64,000 nucleotides of DNA from Morganella morganii. GTDB taxonomy: Bacteria > Pseudomonadota > Gammaproteobacteria > Enterobacterales > Enterobacteriaceae. Location: positions 2,300,769 through 2,364,768 of the forward strand of contig NZ_VKKS01000001.1 of the NCBI RefSeq assembly GCF_019402645.1, given 5' to 3'. The notes beneath the pieces were generated by a model. The model was not told the origin of the DNA, searched no databases, and saw nothing but the letters and a program-made list of their open reading frames with translations. Both the position numbers and the translations under genes were made by a program. How positions within the stretch are numbered: position 1 is the stretch's first letter; each line of letters begins with the position of its first letter. Shown piece by piece: positions 59,502 through 64,000 of this stretch.

Positions 59502-62194
59502 GATGTGTATTCCTTTACATAAGTATATGATAACGGAGAACCAGCTTTAATCTGGTGTTTCTCATTATAAATATCGATATATACCTCTTTATCTGTGGTG
59601 ACTGATACCGATTTCTGTGAGATTAAAAAATAATAATGAACACCACGATGCTGTAAATTAAAACTGATACACTTCCATTCTGCCGGTAATGACGGTGAAA
59701 CCGATAAACGGTCACTACGGATATCCACGCCGGCATAGGACATCACAGCTGTATTTATTGTCGCGGCCATTACTCCTGTATGAATCCCTTCTGCGGTGGT
59801 ACCACCCTGAATATCACCATAATCTGACCGCAGCGCCTGCTGATATAATTCCCGGGATAAATCATGTAATCCGGTATCACAGGCCAGCTGAGCATGCACC
59901 ACTCTGGATAATGTTGAACCGTGAGAGGTTCGTTTTAAATAATAATGAAGATTAGTTTGTGCATAATCACGCCCCGGGTGGTAGCCCATGTTATTCAATA
60001 TTCCGGTAACATCATCACGGGAAAAATTATTGAATATCATTAATGCATCAGCCTGTTTGGCTACCTTATAGTCATCCGCACTTTTACCTTCAGCACGCAG
60101 TATTCTGTCCATCCGGTAAATGTTGCCGTACTTATTCTGATAGTGTTCCCAGTCAATCTCTTTCAGGGAAAAATACCCGTCAAACTGTGCAATCACATCA
60201 TCTTCAATCACCAGCGCTAAATATTTACCGGTATGACTGATATCCTGAATAAATGCAGTATTTTCCTCACCGGCATTAAACTGCGGATACAATTCTGTCA
60301 GAACGGAAAATAACCAGGAGACCATTAAATTGGTATAAGCATTATCTTTGAGCCCGGCGCTGCGGCTGCCGCTCATATGCTCATGAAACTCATCCGGCCC
60401 CATAACTCCGCTGACAGAATAACGCCCGGTTGCCTCATCATATACGGCTTTACTCAGCCAGAAACGGGCAATTTCTGTCAGCATTTCCATACCGTACAGC
60501 CGCATAAATTCCGCATCACCGGTGTTTTTCCAGTACAACCATATATTATAAGCAACGGCCAGAGAAACATGACGCTGAAGATGACTGTAATCCGGATCCC
60601 AGTGACCGTTCAGCGGATTCAGATGGACAGACTGAGTCTGTTCGCTGCCGTCCAGACCGGACTGCCACGGATACATCGCGCCCTTACAACCGCTGTCCTG
60701 CGCAATTTTCCGCGCCGCCGGTAACCGGTTATAACGATACATCAGCAACTGACGGGCCGTCTGCGGGAAATGCATAATATAAAAAGGCAGGATAAAGATC
60801 TCATCCCAGAAAATATGCCCCCGGTATGCTTCACCATGTAAACCCCGGGCGGTCACCGAGACATCCGTTTTATATTTTCCGTTACTGTACGGTGAACAGG
60901 ATGACAACAGATGACAGATATGCAGACGCAATAACTTCTGCGACATTAAATCACCTTCAATAACAATATCCGCCTTGTCCCACAAATTTTTCCATGCCTG
61001 TTCAGAGGCTTCAGCCTGAACAGAAAAATCTGCCAGTGTTGTTTTATCTGCATCCGCCCAATTATCCGGAAACACAGAAGAGAGACGGATATTGATACTT
61101 TTCTCAAGGCGGTATGTTTTCCCCTTCGTGGCGTGACAGGTAATAAACTGCGCCACCTTGCCCGGTTCCTCTTTTATCTGAATATCGCTGTCAGTGAAAA
61201 AATCACCGCGTATTTTTGTGGTCACCCCTATACCAATGCCGGATTGCAGTGTCCGCGCATTTAATTGCGCATAACTCCCCTCAGCCGCGCGGGATAATAC
61301 CTTGTAATGGTGTGAAGTCAGGCTCCGGTAACGTTCCACACCATAGTTACGGGTCGTGCCGTCAATCCTGGTGGCAATGGTAATATCAGCATCAAAATTC
61401 AGTGGCGTGAAACAGTATTCAACGGCAAACCGCTCCGGGCAGGACATATCCGCCAGCATCCGGCTGTTAATCTGAATAAGATGTTTGCGGGAATCTTCCG
61501 CAATCCAGGTTTGCTCCAGAATACCGTTTTTTAAACACAGGTTCCGGTATAACATTTTATTACGGCAATTTTCCGGCGATAACCATTCACCATCACCTAT
61601 CTTTATCCTGATAGTACGGGCGTCAGGCGCATTAACAAAATCTTCATTGGATACGGTATTTCCGGCAATGTCTGACTCAGCCCGGTTATAACAGCCTGCC
61701 AGATAGGTTGCCGGATAAGCCGCATCCCCGGCCTGCATATCCGGCAATGCTCCGCGCACCCCCAAATACCCGTTTGCTGTGGTTAATAATGACTCAACGG
61801 CATATTCTTCTTTACCCGCAGTAAATCCGGCATAGTCGATATTCCAGCAGAGCTGCTCATATTTCTGTATTAACGCCTGTTCCAGTTTATCTTCCGTGAA
61901 TACCTTTTTTCCCTGTTGCTGAACAAAGGGAGCATTGAAGATTTCTGAAAAGGATTTTTCCAAATCAATAATGACATTACCGGCCAGTTCAGCACAAAAT
62001 GAAGCATAATCCGGTACACGGTTACCCGTGATAATCCCCCCTTTAATCCCGGGAAAATCACGGCTGATCTCCGTTAAAACGTCCAGACATGTTTTAACGG
62101 AGATTTCATTCCAGCAAAAAGCATAATCATATTTATCGTTGCCGGAAAAAATATCGGCTCCATTTTCTTTTACAGAAATAGTCAGATAACACAT
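59498..62194 (-). CDS. GH65 phosphorylase, probably trehalose-6-phosphate phosphorylase
   Basis: GH65 inverting phosphorylase of 898 residues. The canonical parts are ANGYLGVRGALP (140-151), GLHGEAYRGHIFWDEIFILP (451-470), HWDPDYSHLQRHVS (531-544) and the general-acid motif GPDEFHEH with Glu602. It lies between treB and pgmB, so the expected reaction is trehalose 6-phosphate plus phosphate giving glucose 6-phosphate plus beta-glucose 1-phosphate. The first 110 residues are an extension absent from typical 750-residue members. FWDEIF is one residue shorter than the FWDTEIF I recall from maltose/kojibiose enzymes. Unphosphorylated trehalose, maltose or kojibiose as substrate cannot be excluded. 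Confidence 0.85.
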   Translation of the reverse strand: MCYLTISVKENGADIFSGNDKYDYAFCWNEISVKTCLDVLTEISRDFPGIKGGIITGNRVPDYASFCAELAGNVIIDLEKSFSEIFNAPFVQQQGKKVFTEDKLEQALIQKYEQLCWNIDYAGFTAGKEEYAVESLLTTANGYLGVRGALPDMQAGDAAYPATYLAGCYNRAESDIAGNTVSNEDFVNAPDARTIRIKIGDGEWLSPENCRNKMLYRNLCLKNGILEQTWIAEDSRKHLIQINSRMLADMSCPERFAVEYCFTPLNFDADITIATRIDGTTRNYGVERYRSLTSHHYKVLSRAAEGSYAQLNARTLQSGIGIGVTTKIRGDFFTDSDIQIKEEPGKVAQFITCHATKGKTYRLEKSINIRLSSVFPDNWADADKTTLADFSVQAEASEQAWKNLWDKADIVIEGDLMSQKLLRLHICHLLSSCSPYSNGKYKTDVSVTARGLHGEAYRGHIFWDEIFILPFYIMHFPQTARQLLMYRYNRLPAARKIAQDSGCKGAMYPWQSGLDGSEQTQSVHLNPLNGHWDPDYSHLQRHVSLAVAYNIWLYWKNTGDAEFMRLYGMEMLTEIARFWLSKAVYDEATGRYSVSGVMGPDEFHEHMSGSRSAGLKDNAYTNLMVSWLFSVLTELYPQFNAGEENTAFIQDISHTGKYLALVIEDDVIAQFDGYFSLKEIDWEHYQNKYGNIYRMDRILRAEGKSADDYKVAKQADALMIFNNFSRDDVTGILNNMGYHPGRDYAQTNLHYYLKRTSHGSTLSRVVHAQLACDTGLHDLSRELYQQALRSDYGDIQGGTTAEGIHTGVMAATINTAVMSYAGVDIRSDRLSVSPSLPAEWKCISFNLQHRGVHYYFLISQKSVSVTTDKEVYIDIYNEKHQIKAGSPLSYTYVKEYTS

Positions 62195-62214
62195 GTTAAA
62201 TTCACTTTATTAAT

Positions 62215-63639
62215 TTACAGAGAAGTTACCAGGGTGCCTTTGCGCTGCTGATAACGGTATATCATCATTGTCAGCAGGATCGGGACAACAATGGCCACTA
62301 TCATGGCAACAAGGTAAGTACCCCAGAAAACGGGCTGGATAGACAGAATGCCGGGAATACCGCCGACACCAATACCATTGGATAAAACATGAGCAAAACC
62401 GCAGATTAACCCCGCCAGCGCAGCACCAATCATGGCGCACAGCATAGGGAAACGGTAACGCAGGTTTACACCATACATAGCCGGTTCAGTTACACCCAAA
62501 TACGCAGATATTGCTGCCGGAATCGTTATTTCCCGCTCATCTTTTTTACGGCTCATAATAATGATGCCGACAACCGCAGAGGCCTGTGCAATATTCGATA
62601 ATGCAATAACAGGCCAGATAGGTGTTCCGCCGATGCTTTGTGTCAGCTGCATATCAATCGCTAATGTGGTGTGGTGCAATCCGGTAATAACCAGAGGAGA
62701 ATAGAAAAAACCAAATATCATCGAGCCGATTAATGCAAAATCACCCAGCATTAAATAACGGACACCTTCTGAAATAACATTGCCGGCGGCCCGGCCGAAT
62801 GGCCCCAGAATGGCATGGGCCACAACCACAGAAACCAGAATGCTGATAATCGGCACCACCACCAGTGTTAAATATTCCGGAATACGGCGGCGTAATTTCA
62901 CTTCAAACCAGCCAAGAAATAAACCGGCCAGAATGGACGGAATAACCTGAGCCTGGTATCCCACCTTCTGAATAGCAAATAAGCCAAAATCCCAGATATC
63001 CGGTGTCTGACTGCCCATGCTGTAAGCATTCATCAGCTGAGGTGACACTAATGTAATTCCCAGCACAATACCCAGGATCGGAGAACCGCCCATTTTTTTG
63101 GTTGCTGACCAGCAAATAGCCACCGGCAGGAAATGGAATATTGCCTCACACGGTAACCACAGGAAATCATATATCGGTTTAAGCCAGGAATAATACGCGG
63201 TCAGTGGTTTATCATCCTGTACCGGCATTTCTCCGATAACATTTCTCAGCCCCAGTAATAAACCGCCACAAATTAATGCAGGCAGCAAAGGAACAAAGAT
63301 TTCAGCCAAATCAGCAATAAGCCGCTCCCAGAATTTCATATTTTTCTTAGCCGCGACTTTTGTTTTTTCTTTATCTGATTCAGATATATTGAGTTTTTCT
63401 ATTAAGGCCCGGTAGTAATCACCGACATTCATACCGATAATAATCTGAAATTGTCCGGCATTATTAAAACACCCTTTGACCTCGGGTATTTGCTTAATAG
63501 ATTCAATATCTGCCAGTTCAGGATCATTTAAAACAAAGCGTAATCGTGTCAGACAGTGAGATACTGTGCTGATATTTTCCTTCCTGCCGGTAAATCTGAT
63601 GATCTTATCCAGTACGTCACTGTTAACATTAATTTCCAT
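62215..63639 (-). CDS. treB: PTS trehalose-specific EIIBC component
   Basis: TreB imports trehalose and phosphorylates it to trehalose 6-phosphate; the EIIA is normally the shared glucose Crr. The EIIB domain has the phospho-cysteine in STVSHCLTRLRFVLND and the EIIC has GVTEPAMYGVNL. Extended stretches match E. coli TreB (GGSPILGIVLGITLVSPQLMNAY, GYQAQVIPSILAGL, GIGVGGIPGILSIQP). ATG 63639 (MEINVNSDVLDKII) fits the E. coli start and gives 474 residues (E. coli 473). A longer frame from 63696 would run through the operator region and is unlikely. It is first in the structural operon. Confidence 0.96.
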   Translation of the reverse strand: MEINVNSDVLDKIIRFTGRKENISTVSHCLTRLRFVLNDPELADIESIKQIPEVKGCFNNAGQFQIIIGMNVGDYYRALIEKLNISESDKEKTKVAAKKNMKFWERLIADLAEIFVPLLPALICGGLLLGLRNVIGEMPVQDDKPLTAYYSWLKPIYDFLWLPCEAIFHFLPVAICWSATKKMGGSPILGIVLGITLVSPQLMNAYSMGSQTPDIWDFGLFAIQKVGYQAQVIPSILAGLFLGWFEVKLRRRIPEYLTLVVVPIISILVSVVVAHAILGPFGRAAGNVISEGVRYLMLGDFALIGSMIFGFFYSPLVITGLHHTTLAIDMQLTQSIGGTPIWPVIALSNIAQASAVVGIIIMSRKKDEREITIPAAISAYLGVTEPAMYGVNLRYRFPMLCAMIGAALAGLICGFAHVLSNGIGVGGIPGILSIQPVFWGTYLVAMIVAIVVPILLTMMIYRYQQRKGTLVTSL

Positions 63640-63700
63640 ATCCCCTGTCCCCGTATCAAACATCTCAGTTAAAAATACGTTCAGTATGGAAATCACTCAA

Positions 63701-63714
63701 TGGGAACGATCCCA
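63701..63714. promoter_or_regulatory. Candidate TreR operator upstream of treB
   Basis: TGGGAACGATCCCA is an almost perfect palindrome centred on CG, the form expected for a LacI-family operator. It lies between the treR stop and the treB start, about 60 bases before treB. Trehalose 6-phosphate is the inducer of E. coli TreR. Confidence 0.65.
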
Positions 63715-63758
63715 ATACGGGATGGATATCACATAAAAATTTATTTAATTTAATTAAA

Positions 63759-64000
63759 TCAATAGGTAAATGAAGGTGATGGAATCAGATATGTTTTTGC
63801 CGAAAAATTGCCGTTAACCATATCAATCAATAAGTTGACTGACTTCTGACCAGTTTCACTAAGACCCAGACGGCATGTTTTCACATCCGGAAAAAGAAAG
63901 GTTAATAAATCATTTCGTCCGATACAAGCGACAAAAATAGTATTAATCTGATGATGAAGGAGATACTTTTTAACACCAAATGCCAGTGATTCAGTCGCAC
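63759..64000 (-). CDS. treR: Trehalose operon repressor TreR, C-terminal part (cut by window end)
   Basis: The last 80 codons of a LacI-family regulator run into the window from the right edge. The visible segment reads ATESLAFGVKKYLLHHQINTIFVACIGRNDLLTFLFPDVKT and then GLSETGQKSVNLLIDM, ending at TGA 63759. This matches the LacI-fold ligand domain end of E. coli TreR (ALALGASKYL, SVGNTPLMKFLHPEI, AGRQAACQLI). The DNA-binding domain is outside the window. It is co-oriented with treB, as in E. coli. Confidence 0.9.
   Translation of the reverse strand, partial: ATESLAFGVKKYLLHHQINTIFVACIGRNDLLTFLFPDVKTCRLGLSETGQKSVNLLIDMVNGNFSAKTYLIPSPSFTY

Noticed and set aside
30953-64000. Prophage or integrative element
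   Set aside because: No integrase, transposase, phage morphogenesis genes or attachment repeats were seen; contractile-tail-like genes are all T6SS.

Overview
This window looks like chromosome of a member of the Morganellaceae, most probably Morganella morganii or a close relative. This is inference. The housekeeping genes are clearly enterobacterial and keep E. coli-like order (rsfS-rlmH-mrdA-mrdB-rlpA-dacA-ybeD-lipB-lipA with cspE next to them; proVWX beside emrRAB; yfiF-tapT-patZ-pssA-yfiM). The core looks near 50% G+C by eye, too high for Proteus, Providencia, Photorhabdus or Xenorhabdus. The trehalose locus at the right end is notable because trehalose fermentation is the classical trait separating M. 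morganii subsp. sibonii from subsp. morganii.

Bases 1 to about 9,050 hold the ribosome-silencing and 23S methyltransferase genes, the elongasome pair PBP2/RodA, RlpA, PBP5, YbeD and lipoate synthesis (LipB, LipA), ending at cspE on the other strand. A frameshifted remnant of an EamA-type transporter lies between lipA and cspE. Bases 9,245-10,976 carry a DNA-alkyl cysteine methyltransferase and the tRNA 2-selenouridine synthase, both on the minus strand. Bases 11,140-15,170 are the nrdHIEF class Ib ribonucleotide reductase operon with a clear NrdR-box pair upstream. Bases 15,683-19,074 are the proVWX glycine betaine/proline ABC transporter, followed by the remains of an MFS transporter gene and then emrR-emrA-emrB (drug efflux). 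A short AT-rich stretch with an unknown gene follows, then yfiF, tapT, patZ, pssA and yfiM.

From about 31,000 onward the window is accessory. It has an AT-rich upstream region and a large AIDA-type autotransporter with long internal repeats, then an oppositely oriented DUF6499/DUF2285-type regulator. A continuous type VI secretion locus follows (tssA-B-C-hcp-E-F-G-vgrG, then DUF2169/pentapeptide, pentapeptide, DUF3540 and PAAR-like DUF4150 genes, then tssJ-K-L-M and a 117-residue unknown). It has every T6SS core part except the ClpV ATPase (TssH). The VgrG carries a C-terminal tail of 33 in-register heptads. No obvious toxin/immunity pair is present.

The right end (57,363-64,000, minus strand) is a trehalose operon: treR (cut by the window edge), treB, a GH65 phosphorylase, beta-phosphoglucomutase and a sugar porin. 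Instead of the usual TreC hydrolase it has the phosphorylase/mutase pair known from lactococci. The predicted route is PTS uptake to trehalose 6-phosphate, phosphorolysis to glucose 6-phosphate plus beta-glucose 1-phosphate, then mutase conversion to glucose 6-phosphate. I saw no tRNA, rRNA, CRISPR array, insertion sequence or integrase in the window.
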